DNA from: DAORHV01 sp964448405
GTDB taxonomy: Bacteria; Patescibacteriota; Gracilibacteria; Peribacterales; Peribacteraceae
Direction: 5' to 3'
DNA length: 15,012 nt
Assembly: GCA_964448405.1 (NCBI GenBank)
Contig: CAYUVW010000030.1
Span: 1 to 15,012 of the forward strand
Within the stretch, counting starts at the first letter, position 1. Each line of letters starts with the position of its first letter. The position numbers and the translations under genes were made by a program. Shown here in pieces: positions 7,726 to 14,434 of the stretch. The notes beneath the pieces were generated by a model. That model saw only the letters and a program-made list of their open reading frames with translations, did no database searches and was not told the DNA's origin.

Positions 7726-8378
7726 GGTTTGCGGGCGATACAGACGACGCTGGCGTACACGGCTCCCGGCGGCAGCCAGTCATTCAGCGTGCGGCAGCTG
7801 CGCTCGGTGAAGCGGCCGAGCATCCGCTTGAAACGGGAATGCGTGACGTACGGGCTGAAAAAACGGTGGCGCAACATCTCCCCTGCCACGGCGCCGAAAC
7901 CGCCGTGCTTGGTGCACAGCACTTCTTCCAGGCCGGCATCGCGGCAGAGCGAACGCAGCCCCTCTTCGGTGTAGCGGAAAAAATCCGACGGATGCGCGTG
8001 GTACGGCACCAGGAACGGCCCGGTGACGATGGCCGTGCCGCCAGACTTCAGCAGCCGAGCGATTTCATGCACCATGATCCACGGCTTGCGGACGTGCTCG
8101 ATGACCTGGTTGGAGATGATGGTGTCGTAACTGGCATCGGGCAAACCGGAGGCCAGCACGTCGGCGACGATGTCGACGCTGGCGTGCGGCTCGATGTCCA
8201 GCGCCGTGTATTTCGTGACCCCCGGACACCGGCTCAGGATGAACTGTTTCTGCTTCCCTTTTCCGGCGCCGTAATCCAGAACGTCACCGCGAATGAGATG
8301 CCGGAGTTCGTTCATGACTTCGCTCGTCCCATACAGGCGAGACAGCCGGGCTGCATCGGGAATTGCGGACTTTGTCAT
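7722..8378 (-). CDS. Class I SAM-dependent methyltransferase, paralogue of its downstream neighbour
   Basis: A 218-residue protein. Motif I is DYGAGKGKQ (35-43), the adenosine-binding acidic residue is D61, and QVIEHVRKPW (91-100), LLKSGG (109-114) and SDFFRYTEEGL (131-141) follow. The spacing and the DFFRYT block match the 7075-7725 product, so the pair looks like an old tandem duplication with diverged termini. The role is probably methylation of a glycan precursor. The ATG at 8378 shares its A with the TGA stop of the flippase gene (TGATG), which decides the start; a longer in-frame version would overlap the flippase by about 100 bp and add a Pro-rich non-conserved leader. A TGC-TACCAT box 8 bp before the ATG could also provide a separate leaderless start. 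Confidence 0.87.
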   Translation of the reverse strand: MTKSAIPDAARLSRLYGTSEVMNELRHLIRGDVLDYGAGKGKQKQFILSRCPGVTKYTALDIEPHASVDIVADVLASGLPDASYDTIISNQVIEHVRKPWIMVHEIARLLKSGGTAIVTGPFLVPYHAHPSDFFRYTEEGLRSLCRDAGLEEVLCTKHGGFGAVAGEMLRHRFFSPYVTHSRFKRMLGRFTERSCRTLNDWLPPGAVYASVVCIARKP

Positions 8379-9757
8379 CACGCTGGATGGTAGCAGACAT
8401 CCCTCCGGCGGAGAAAAAATCGGAGGTACGCGAACAGTAGTAGGGTATTCATATGGAAGATGATGATGGCCAGACACATCGCGAAGCCGGCCGGCATGAT
8501 CCTAATCAAGCCGAAATATGCCGCCAGCGCGATCGCGACACCGGATACGTTCGTGATACTCAGCACCCACACGCGCTGGAAGACGCGCAGGAGGGGCACC
8601 GAAATGACGTGCGTGGCACTCATGACGTTGGTAAGGAGCAGTAGCAGGAACAACGGAGTCGCGGCGGCAAACGCATTGCCGTAGACGATGGGAATGAGTG
8701 GCGGAACAACGACCGCCGCGGCGATGCCGCTGGCCAATGCGAGTCCGACCGAACCGAAGATCAGTTTCTTGCAGGCGCTCAGCAGGTGCGAAGGATTGAG
8801 TGCAGCGATGCGCGGGATGGACACTGTGGTCATGCGCGTGATGCTGGGCATGATGACACTCAGCGGCATGCCGGCCAGGCGGAACGCCAGGCGGAAAATA
8901 CCCACCGTCTGCAACGAGGTGGTCGCGCTCAGCACTACGAAGAACAAGTTGGGGTAGAGGTTCTTGCCGATGTTCTGGTCGAATGCGATCCAGAAACCCT
9001 GCACCGCATACTTGCCGGTGTCACGGCGCGTCAGTGTCTTCGTGATCTCGCCGAGGGACGGGAATTTCAGCTCGCGAGCGGCGCACTGGTACAAGTACAG
9101 GTACAACGGCGCGGTGACGAGCGAAACGATGAGTGTGCCGGCCAAAATACCCATAACGCCCCAGCCGAGCAGCAGCAACACGGTGGAGATGGCCAGCTGC
9201 GCGACATCGGCGATGTTTTCGATGATCGCCACGCGGGCGACTTTGTGACCAATTTGGAGAACAACGAACAAGATGAGGTTGGCCGGCTGCAGAATGCTGT
9301 TGAGCAATACGATGCGGATGTAATTGCTGATCTCCGCGTTGCCGTGCAGCCATGCGGTCAGCAGCGGCGTCAGGATGATCATGAGGACCATGACGGCCGT
9401 GGCCACCAGCGTGGCCTGGAAGTAGTACCGAAGGACCGCCGTCTTGGCGGCATCATCCTTGCGGCCGCTCGCCTCGGACAAGAAGGTAGCAAGCACCGTC
9501 TCCTGGCCGTACGACGTCGCAATGCCGAGCAGTGCGGTGAACGAGCTGACGGCGGCGTACAAGCCGAATCCCTGCAATCCGAGCAAGCGTGCATAGATGA
9601 CCGACGACGCGAGTCCGGTGAACATCATCACGATGCCACCCACCTGGAAAACTGCCACGCCGCGGACGAACGGCACGGCGGCCAGTTGTTTCACGGTCGT
9701 GCGCAGCCAATCAGCCGCTCCTTGGAACATGCCGTTCGGATGTGCTTCTGGAGACAT
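8378..9757 (-). CDS. Wzx-like polysaccharide flippase / oligosaccharide translocase
   Basis: A 459-residue integral membrane protein with about 12-14 hydrophobic segments, including VFQVGGIVMMFTGLASSVIY near the N-terminus and IVVLLNSILQ-like helices in the middle. The pattern YARLLGLQGFGLYAAVSSFTALLGI is characteristic of the polysaccharide transporter (PST/Wzx) branch of the MOP superfamily, which flips lipid-linked glycans. The start is uncertain. ATG 9757 gives a short polar leader; ATG 9730 begins closer to the first amphipathic helix; a TTG at 9823 would nearly close the gap to the upstream gene. None has a Shine-Dalgarno or a convincing -10. It is the second flippase of the window and lies in the middle of the minus-strand glycosyltransferase/methyltransferase set, so it probably serves that pathway. 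Confidence 0.87.
   Translation of the reverse strand: MSPEAHPNGMFQGAADWLRTTVKQLAAVPFVRGVAVFQVGGIVMMFTGLASSVIYARLLGLQGFGLYAAVSSFTALLGIATSYGQETVLATFLSEASGRKDDAAKTAVLRYYFQATLVATAVMVLMIILTPLLTAWLHGNAEISNYIRIVLLNSILQPANLILFVVLQIGHKVARVAIIENIADVAQLAISTVLLLLGWGVMGILAGTLIVSLVTAPLYLYLYQCAARELKFPSLGEITKTLTRRDTGKYAVQGFWIAFDQNIGKNLYPNLFFVVLSATTSLQTVGIFRLAFRLAGMPLSVIMPSITRMTTVSIPRIAALNPSHLLSACKKLIFGSVGLALASGIAAAVVVPPLIPIVYGNAFAAATPLFLLLLLTNVMSATHVISVPLLRVFQRVWVLSITNVSGVAIALAAYFGLIRIMPAGFAMCLAIIIFHMNTLLLFAYLRFFLRRRDVCYHPA
8387..8395 (-). promoter_or_regulatory. Possible internal extended -10 box before the methyltransferase at 8378
   Basis: Read on the minus strand, TGC-TACCAT ends 8 bases before the ATG at 8378, copying the geometry of the other leaderless promoters. 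The hexamer is a poorer match to TATAAT and lies inside the end of the flippase gene, so it could be chance. Confidence 0.3.
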
Positions 9758-9838
9758 TGCGGAGAAAGGGTCGGAACGAATGGTCGGGCGCGCCCATGCT
9801 ACGTGGAGTTCCCTCGATTGCAAACGCGGCCCCGGTCG

Positions 9839-10999
9839 CTAGACCGTGCGCGATCCCTGCGCCTCGAGCAACCTGTCGTAGACTTCTCTCTTCGTGCGTG
9901 CCGCGATCAGGGTCCATGCAAAATTGGCGTGGGCGTAGGAGGAAGCTTTTCCGGCCTTGGCAGCGGCTTCTTCCGGATGCGTGAGCACCCGGCCGATGGC
10001 GGCGGCGAGCTCCGCGATGCGCTCGGGCTCCAAGTCCCACGGCGCGTCATAGTTGCAGTGTTCGTCATCGAACAATTTCACCAGGTAGCCGCGCGACTCA
10101 TCGGCACCGAGCAGTTCCACCAAACCGCCGATGCGACTGGCGACCACCGGACGTTTCAGCGCCATGGCCTCGATGCACGTCAGGCTGGTGGATTCGGCGC
10201 TCGACGGCATGGCGACGACGTGCGCGGTACGGTAGTACTCCAGCAGACACTTGTGGTTAACCGCGCCGATGAAATCCACTCTGTCGCGGACACCGAGTTC
10301 GGTCGCCAGGGCTTCCAGCTGCGGCTTAATCGGGCCATCGCCGACCAGCGTGGCACGCAATGCGGGATGCCGTTTGATCAATTCCGGCAACGCACGGATG
10401 AAATAATGGATGCCGGTCTTGGGCACCAGACGACGCACGGTGAGCACGACCGGATCGCCATGCGGCGGCGGCAGCGGCAGGAACACCGACGCGTCGAAGC
10501 CGTTGGGAATGTGAACGATTTTGGACCCGTATCCCAGGTTGCGGATATCGATGGAAAGATCATCGCTGGTCGAAATCACTAAGTTGGCGCAGGCCATGCT
10601 CCAGCGGCGCCAGAGACGGAACAAGACGGTCTGCCACGGCCGCGAACCGGCTTGCGGCAGGAGACCGAGCCCGTGCTGGGTGATGACGAACGGAATGCCG
10701 CGCAGACGGGCGACCGTGCCGGCCAAGAACGCCAGGCGGTAACTGTAGTGACTGTGGATCAGGTCGACGCCTTTGCTCTCACGCCATAACGCCAGGAATA
10801 CCGACGGCACCGAAGCGAAACCGGCATACCGCACGCGCACGATGCCGGCATCGTCGGTAGTCGCAGCATCTGCCGGGTACGTGGTGAACAGGCGCACCGA
10901 CAAGCCCAGTTTCTGGAGTTCATCGCGCACGTAGCGCACGTGATATTCGCCGCCTCCGAGGAGCGGCAGGTACGTGTCGCTGGTCATCAGGATGCGCAT
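9839..10999 (-). CDS. GT4-family glycosyltransferase
   Basis: A 386-residue GT-B enzyme with N-terminal MRILMTSDTYLPLLGGGEYH (acceptor-side Gly loop 15-17), DLIHSHYS (79-86), ITQHGLG (106-112) and IPNGFD (164-169). The donor domain has TVRRLVPKTGIHYFI with the phosphate-contacting R190 and K194, then VGDGP (219-223) and the EX7E motif ESTSLTCIEA (E269, E277), then ASRIGGLVELL. All core catalytic positions of the family are present. It would add a hexose or N-acetylhexosamine to the growing lipid-linked oligosaccharide. ATG 10999 lies 7 bp after the stop of the epimerase gene and begins the first Rossmann strand, so it is preferred over upstream in-frame starts. There is no Shine-Dalgarno. After its stop there is an unusual gap of about 80 bp before the flippase. 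Confidence 0.9.
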   Translation of the reverse strand: MRILMTSDTYLPLLGGGEYHVRYVRDELQKLGLSVRLFTTYPADAATTDDAGIVRVRYAGFASVPSVFLALWRESKGVDLIHSHYSYRLAFLAGTVARLRGIPFVITQHGLGLLPQAGSRPWQTVLFRLWRRWSMACANLVISTSDDLSIDIRNLGYGSKIVHIPNGFDASVFLPLPPPHGDPVVLTVRRLVPKTGIHYFIRALPELIKRHPALRATLVGDGPIKPQLEALATELGVRDRVDFIGAVNHKCLLEYYRTAHVVAMPSSAESTSLTCIEAMALKRPVVASRIGGLVELLGADESRGYLVKLFDDEHCNYDAPWDLEPERIAELAAAIGRVLTHPEEAAAKAGKASSYAHANFAWTLIAARTKREVYDRLLEAQGSRTV

Positions 11000-11006
11000 G
11001 AGGGTT

Positions 11007-12095
11007 TTACCGGTAGGCTTTGAGCAGATGGTCCAAGATGACGTCGCTGGTGTTCTGCACGGCGTAGAGCGGCTTCCATTGGACCGGACGCTCCAGGAAC
11101 GCACGCGCCTTTCCGGCCAGCAGCGGATCATCGGGGAAAATGAGGATGTTGCCGCCGGCATCCAGCGTTTCGGGACGTTCGGTGGTGGTGCGTAGCGTAA
11201 TACAGCGGATGTTCATGATCGCCGTTTCCTCCTGCAGTCCACCCGAATCCGTGACCACACACTCGGCCTTCGACAGCAGCTTGAGCATGGGCAGGTACCC
11301 GATCGGATCGTGGATGAGCATATGCTGTCCGGCAAACGACGACTGGTCGAGGGCCTCCAGGATTTTGCGCGTGCGCGGATGGATGAGGAACACGCCGGTC
11401 ATCTTGCGTTCGACGAACAGGGCCGAGAGGCGCTCCAGCGTGAACGCCAGCCGCCGCGGATCGTCGACCAGCGACGGGCGGTGCAGCGTGAGTACGGCAT
11501 ACGGCCCGGACAACCCGGCCAGATCCTTGGGCAATGCGGAGCCTTGGGCCAGCGCCAGGTGCTCGCGCACGGCGTCCTGCACGGTGTTACCAACCACCAT
11601 GATCCGGCTGTCGTCCATGCCTTCGTCCAGCAGGTGCTTGCGCTGGTGCTCGGTCGGTACGAACAGGTGGTCCGACATGCGGTCGGTGAGCATGCGGTTC
11701 ACTTCTTCGGGCATGCCCAGGTCGCCGCTGCGCAAGCCGGCTTCCACGTGCGCGACCATGCAGCCGTTCTTGTGCCCGGCCAGCGCGCCCGCCAGCGAGG
11801 TGTTGGTGTCGCCCTGCACGATCACCACATCTGGTTTCTCTGTGTGCCAAATCTCGGCGCAGCCTTCCATAACCTTGGCAAGCATGAGCACCGCATGCGG
11901 CGACGCCGTCTGCAAGCGGTGGGTGGGCTCGGGAAGAATGAGCTCCTCGAAGAACACCTTGTCCATGATGTAGTCGTAATGCTGCTGCGTATGGATGAGC
12001 TGCAGCGGGATTTTGCGCGTGACGATGCGGCGCAGCAACGGAGCCAGCTTGATGATTTCAGGACGCGTGCCGAGAACGACGCAAATGCGCTTCAT
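11007..12095 (-). CDS. wecB: UDP-N-acetylglucosamine 2-epimerase (non-hydrolysing), WecB/MnaA family
   Basis: A 362-residue protein, the usual length. Family motifs in order: GTRPE (9-13) with K16, THTQQHYD-like ligand strand (34-41), GDTN (95-98), HVEAGLRS (116-123), MPEEVNR (128-134), VGNTVQD (168-174), TLHRPSL (203-209, H205), HP (239-240), SGGLQEE (284-290), and TERPE (305-309). These cover the residues known to bind UDP and run the anti-elimination/syn-addition reaction that interconverts UDP-GlcNAc and UDP-ManNAc. It starts inside the stop of an upstream homologue (ATGA overlap), so the two are co-translated. A 2-epimerase acting on a 3-acetamido uronic sugar (WbpI-like) is possible for one of the pair. 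A hydrolysing NeuC role is less likely, as no sialic-acid synthase is nearby. Confidence 0.9.
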   Translation of the reverse strand: MKRICVVLGTRPEIIKLAPLLRRIVTRKIPLQLIHTQQHYDYIMDKVFFEELILPEPTHRLQTASPHAVLMLAKVMEGCAEIWHTEKPDVVIVQGDTNTSLAGALAGHKNGCMVAHVEAGLRSGDLGMPEEVNRMLTDRMSDHLFVPTEHQRKHLLDEGMDDSRIMVVGNTVQDAVREHLALAQGSALPKDLAGLSGPYAVLTLHRPSLVDDPRRLAFTLERLSALFVERKMTGVFLIHPRTRKILEALDQSSFAGQHMLIHDPIGYLPMLKLLSKAECVVTDSGGLQEETAIMNIRCITLRTTTERPETLDAGGNILIFPDDPLLAGKARAFLERPVQWKPLYAVQNTSDVILDHLLKAYR

Positions 12096-13168
12096 GCGAG
12101 GAGGGATACCAGGATACGCTCGCCCGTACGGCCGTCCCAGAGCTTTGGGACCGTCACAGTCGGCGGTGCCGGATACTCTGCGTACGCCAAGACCTTTTTT
12201 ACGTCGGCAGGCTTCTCCAAGTCGATGAGTGTGTTACTGCCGCTGTCCACGGTACTGGGGCGCTCGGTGTTTTTACGTAGCGTGAAGCACTTTTTCTTGA
12301 GCAACACGGCCTCTTCCTGAAGACCGCCCGAGTCGGTGAGGATGAACCGCGCGTCTTTGCACAAACGCAGGAACGGAATGTACCCGAGCGGTTCGATGAC
12401 GGTGATCTCGGGTGAAATTTTGTCCGTCAGCCCGAAGCGCTCCAGCGATGCTTTGGTGCGGTGATGCAGCGGCAGCACGACCGGCGTGCGGCTGGCGACT
12501 TCGTTCAAGAATGTGAGATTCCGCTCCAGCGCGGCGGCCGTATCGACGTTGCTAGGCCGGTGTAGCGTCACCACCGCGAACGGCGACGAGATTCCTTCGG
12601 GCAGTTCGGCGTGTTCGATATGCGGCAGCATGCGAATAAGCGTGTCGATCATGGTATTGCCGACCAGTTCGACCTTTCCTTTGTGCTTCTCCTTCTTCAG
12701 GTTGTCCATGCCGGATTGCTCCGAGACTAGCAGCAGGTCGGCGATGGCGTCGATGGCGATGCGGTTGTGCTCCTCGGGCATGGAGTCATCGAACGAGCGC
12801 AACCCGGCTTCCACATGCGCGATTTTGATGCCGGCCTTCTTGGCGGCCTGTGCGGCTCCCAGCGCCCCGTTCACGTCACCGTAGACGAGTACCCAGTCCG
12901 GCGCGTGCTTCTGGAACACCGGTAGGCAAGCGGCCTCGGTCTTGGCAATGACGTCTTCGCGCGTACCGCCATGGATGTCCAGATTTTCATCCGGCAGCGG
13001 AATCTCCAATTGCTCGAAGAAGATATCCGAGAACAACGGATCGTAATGCTGGCCGGTATGCACGATGAGATGTCCAACCTCGTCGCCGTCGCGGTCCGCA
13101 ATGGCATGGTGGACGGCCGCGAGTTTCACGAAGTTTGGACGCGCCGAGCAGATACTGAGAATTCTCAT
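12092..13168 (-). CDS. wecB: UDP-N-acetylglucosamine 2-epimerase family protein (second, diverged copy)
   Basis: A 358-residue member of the same family as the following gene but clearly a different subgroup. It has SARPNFVK (8-15, R10 and K15), IVHTGQHYD (35-43), LVYGDVNGAL (94-103), HVEAGLRSFDDSMPEEHNR (118-136), VGNTMIDTL (169-177), TLHRPSNVD (201-209), SGGLQEE (280-286) and TERPST (301-306); the usual Glu after TERP is replaced by Ser. The RSFD/MPEE and HTGQHYD wording resembles WecB groups common in archaea and CPR bacteria, and also WbpI-like UDP-GlcNAc3NAcA epimerases, so its substrate may differ from its neighbour's. The ATG at 13168 begins the first strand. It has its own -10 box about 21 bp upstream, inside an inverted repeat, and is not preceded by a Shine-Dalgarno. 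Confidence 0.88.
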   Translation of the reverse strand: MRILSICSARPNFVKLAAVHHAIADRDGDEVGHLIVHTGQHYDPLFSDIFFEQLEIPLPDENLDIHGGTREDVIAKTEAACLPVFQKHAPDWVLVYGDVNGALGAAQAAKKAGIKIAHVEAGLRSFDDSMPEEHNRIAIDAIADLLLVSEQSGMDNLKKEKHKGKVELVGNTMIDTLIRMLPHIEHAELPEGISSPFAVVTLHRPSNVDTAAALERNLTFLNEVASRTPVVLPLHHRTKASLERFGLTDKISPEITVIEPLGYIPFLRLCKDARFILTDSGGLQEEAVLLKKKCFTLRKNTERPSTVDSGSNTLIDLEKPADVKKVLAYAEYPAPPTVTVPKLWDGRTGERILVSLLA

Positions 13169-13175
13169 GCGATAT

Positions 13176-13204
13176 GCGGAAACTGCCTAAGTATAGCAGT
13201 CCGC
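13176..13204. repeat. Inverted repeat enclosing the -10 box of the epimerase promoter
   Basis: The arms GCGG-AA-ACTGC (13176-13186) and GCAGTCCGC (13196-13204) are complementary over 9 bp, with a 2-base AA bulge. The 9-base centre holds the TATACT box read on the minus strand. It fills most of the 49-bp gap between the glycosyltransferase stop and the epimerase start. It could be an operator for a dimeric repressor or an RNA hairpin ending the upstream message; no T-run follows on the minus strand. Confidence 0.5.
13190..13198 (-). promoter_or_regulatory. Extended -10 promoter for the epimerase operon
   Basis: On the minus strand TGC-TATACT is a good extended -10 (hexamer 13190-13195). The ATG at 13168 follows after 21 bases, so the transcript would have a leader of about 14 nt without Shine-Dalgarno, unlike the strictly leaderless genes nearby. 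No -35 is evident. Confidence 0.5.
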
Positions 13205-13217
13205 GGATGACAACGGC

Positions 13218-14390
13218 TTATCTGCCGTCAAAACCCACCGCGCGGAGGATACGCTCCATTCTTTTCGACCATGTAAAACTTTCGACATGGCCGCGAGCAA
13301 TGCGGGCGCGCTTGTCGGCACTCTCGGGGTGAGCGAATACCTCGCGTATGACATCGGCAGTCGCCTCGGCATCTCCTGGTGGATTGAACAGCGCCATGCT
13401 TTCGTCCAACACGTCGCGAATGGGCGGCAGGTCTGCAGTGACAATGGGCCGTGCGGCAGCCATGTATTCGAAAATCTTGAGCGGCGAGGTATCGCGGGTG
13501 TAGAACGGATGTTTGGATTTGGGCGCCGGATAGACAAGGACGTCGCAGGCCGTGAGGAACGTAGGGATCTTGGCATGCGCAAGAAAACCCGTGAACGTGA
13601 CGCAGTCGCGCAGGAGTGGATCGAGTTCGTCCACGAAGCGCTGCTTCACGTTTTCGGGACCGCCCACGATGACGGCACGGAAATCGAAGCCTCTCTTGCG
13701 CAGCGCAATAAGCGCATCGAGTAATTCCGGAACCCCCTTGGATAGCTTCATAGACTCCAGCTGCCCCGCATAACCGATCAACGGCAAGCCGGCTGGAATG
13801 CCTAGCCCCTGACGTGTATCGGCAGCGGGCGGAAGCATGTCGAAATCATGCAGATCGACTGCGTCCCCTTCCACAACTACCGGCACATCGGAGACGCCCA
13901 TATCCACCAACGCGGCGCGCATGGACGTGGTGAGCGCCACGATAAGGCGGCATTTGCGCAACTGCTTCAGAAAGCCGCGCACGCCCACGCGCGGGATGCG
14001 ATGCAATTCCAGGATGACGGGCTTCTTCAGCGACGTAAGCACCGGCAACAATTCCGGGGTACGGGTGTAGATGCAGTCGAAATCCTTGGCGCGCTTGCTG
14101 AGGACGCCGTGCAACGCGCGGCCGAACAGGAATGTGGTGAGCTTGAGACCCGTCACGCCCGGTGCCCACCATGCGGCAATGCCGTCGATGGTTCCGAGTT
14201 GGTGCAGCGGAATCGGCGACGACAGGCCGTAGTACGCGGCAAAGTTCTGGTCGATGGGGTTGTGGCGGAACGGTGAAAAAATCTCCACGTGGTGTCCGAG
14301 GCCGTACAGCGCCTGCGTGACTTTGGCGACCTGGTGACCATGCGCCCGCTCGTTGGGCAGTCGTACGTTGGTGCAGTACGCGATCCGCAT
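13218..14390 (-). CDS. GT4-family glycosyltransferase
   Basis: A 390-residue GT-B enzyme starting MRIAYCTNVRLPNERAHGHQ; the ERAHGHQ stretch (14-20) is the acceptor-side loop seen in one GT4 subgroup. DCIYTRTPELL (105-115) and ILELHRIPR (126-134) complete the N-domain. The donor domain has IGYAGQLESMKLSKGV (205-220, with the K-S-K-G phosphate loop), VGGPE (242-246), and SPLKIFEYMAAARPIV (302-317), where E308 is the conserved second Glu of EX7E and the first position is Asp300. This nucleotide-binding PLKIFEYMA form is common in the family. It is the first gene of the minus-strand set, with its own leaderless promoter. The ATG at 14390 is fixed by the TATAGT box 7 bp upstream. It is probably an early sugar-adding step; donor and linkage are unknown. 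Confidence 0.9.
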   Translation of the reverse strand: MRIAYCTNVRLPNERAHGHQVAKVTQALYGLGHHVEIFSPFRHNPIDQNFAAYYGLSSPIPLHQLGTIDGIAAWWAPGVTGLKLTTFLFGRALHGVLSKRAKDFDCIYTRTPELLPVLTSLKKPVILELHRIPRVGVRGFLKQLRKCRLIVALTTSMRAALVDMGVSDVPVVVEGDAVDLHDFDMLPPAADTRQGLGIPAGLPLIGYAGQLESMKLSKGVPELLDALIALRKRGFDFRAVIVGGPENVKQRFVDELDPLLRDCVTFTGFLAHAKIPTFLTACDVLVYPAPKSKHPFYTRDTSPLKIFEYMAAARPIVTADLPPIRDVLDESMALFNPPGDAEATADVIREVFAHPESADKRARIARGHVESFTWSKRMERILRAVGFDGR

Positions 14391-14397
14391 GCCTGGG

Positions 14398-14406
14398 ACT
14401 ATACCA
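14398..14406 (-). promoter_or_regulatory. Extended -10 promoter, leaderless, for glycosyltransferase at 14390
   Basis: On the minus strand TGG-TATAGT (hexamer 14398-14403) is followed by CCCAGGC and the ATG at 14390, a 7-bp spacing that predicts a leaderless mRNA. The TATAGT-to-ATG block is almost identical to that at 2664-2679. No -35 or Shine-Dalgarno is seen. It lies back-to-back with the promoter at 14417-14425. Confidence 0.6.
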
Positions 14407-14416
14407 AAGTCGGCCG

Positions 14417-14425
14417 TGCTATGCT
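14417..14425 (+). promoter_or_regulatory. Extended -10 promoter for the right-edge methyltransferase
   Basis: TGC-TATGCT (hexamer 14420-14425) lies 9 bases before a TTG codon at 14435 that opens the methyltransferase frame. This repeats the leaderless arrangement seen elsewhere in the window, here with an unusual TTG start. The hexamer is a weaker -10 match than the others. Confidence 0.4.
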
Positions 14426-14434
14426 GGCGCCACT

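Noticed and set aside
8400..8406. GGAGGG on the minus strand upstream of the methyltransferase start, as a Shine-Dalgarno
   Set aside because: It lies over 20 bases from the ATG at 8378, too far for ribosome positioning, and sits inside the flippase coding end.
8786..10582. A 598-codon open frame on the + strand opposite the flippase and glycosyltransferase genes
   Set aside because: It runs antisense to two genes with clear family motifs. Its translation is His/Gln/Arg/Asp-rich with no recognisable domain, as expected for a shadow frame in GC-rich DNA.
11310..12320. A 336-codon + strand open frame opposite the tandem epimerases
   Set aside because: The composition is typical of an antisense shadow (rich in Gln, His, Arg, Val). 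Both epimerases on the other strand have complete catalytic motifs.
11007..13168. Reading one epimerase as hydrolysing NeuC of a sialic-acid pathway
   Set aside because: No NeuB synthase or NeuA cytidylyltransferase is present in the window, and the motifs fit the non-hydrolysing family at least as well.
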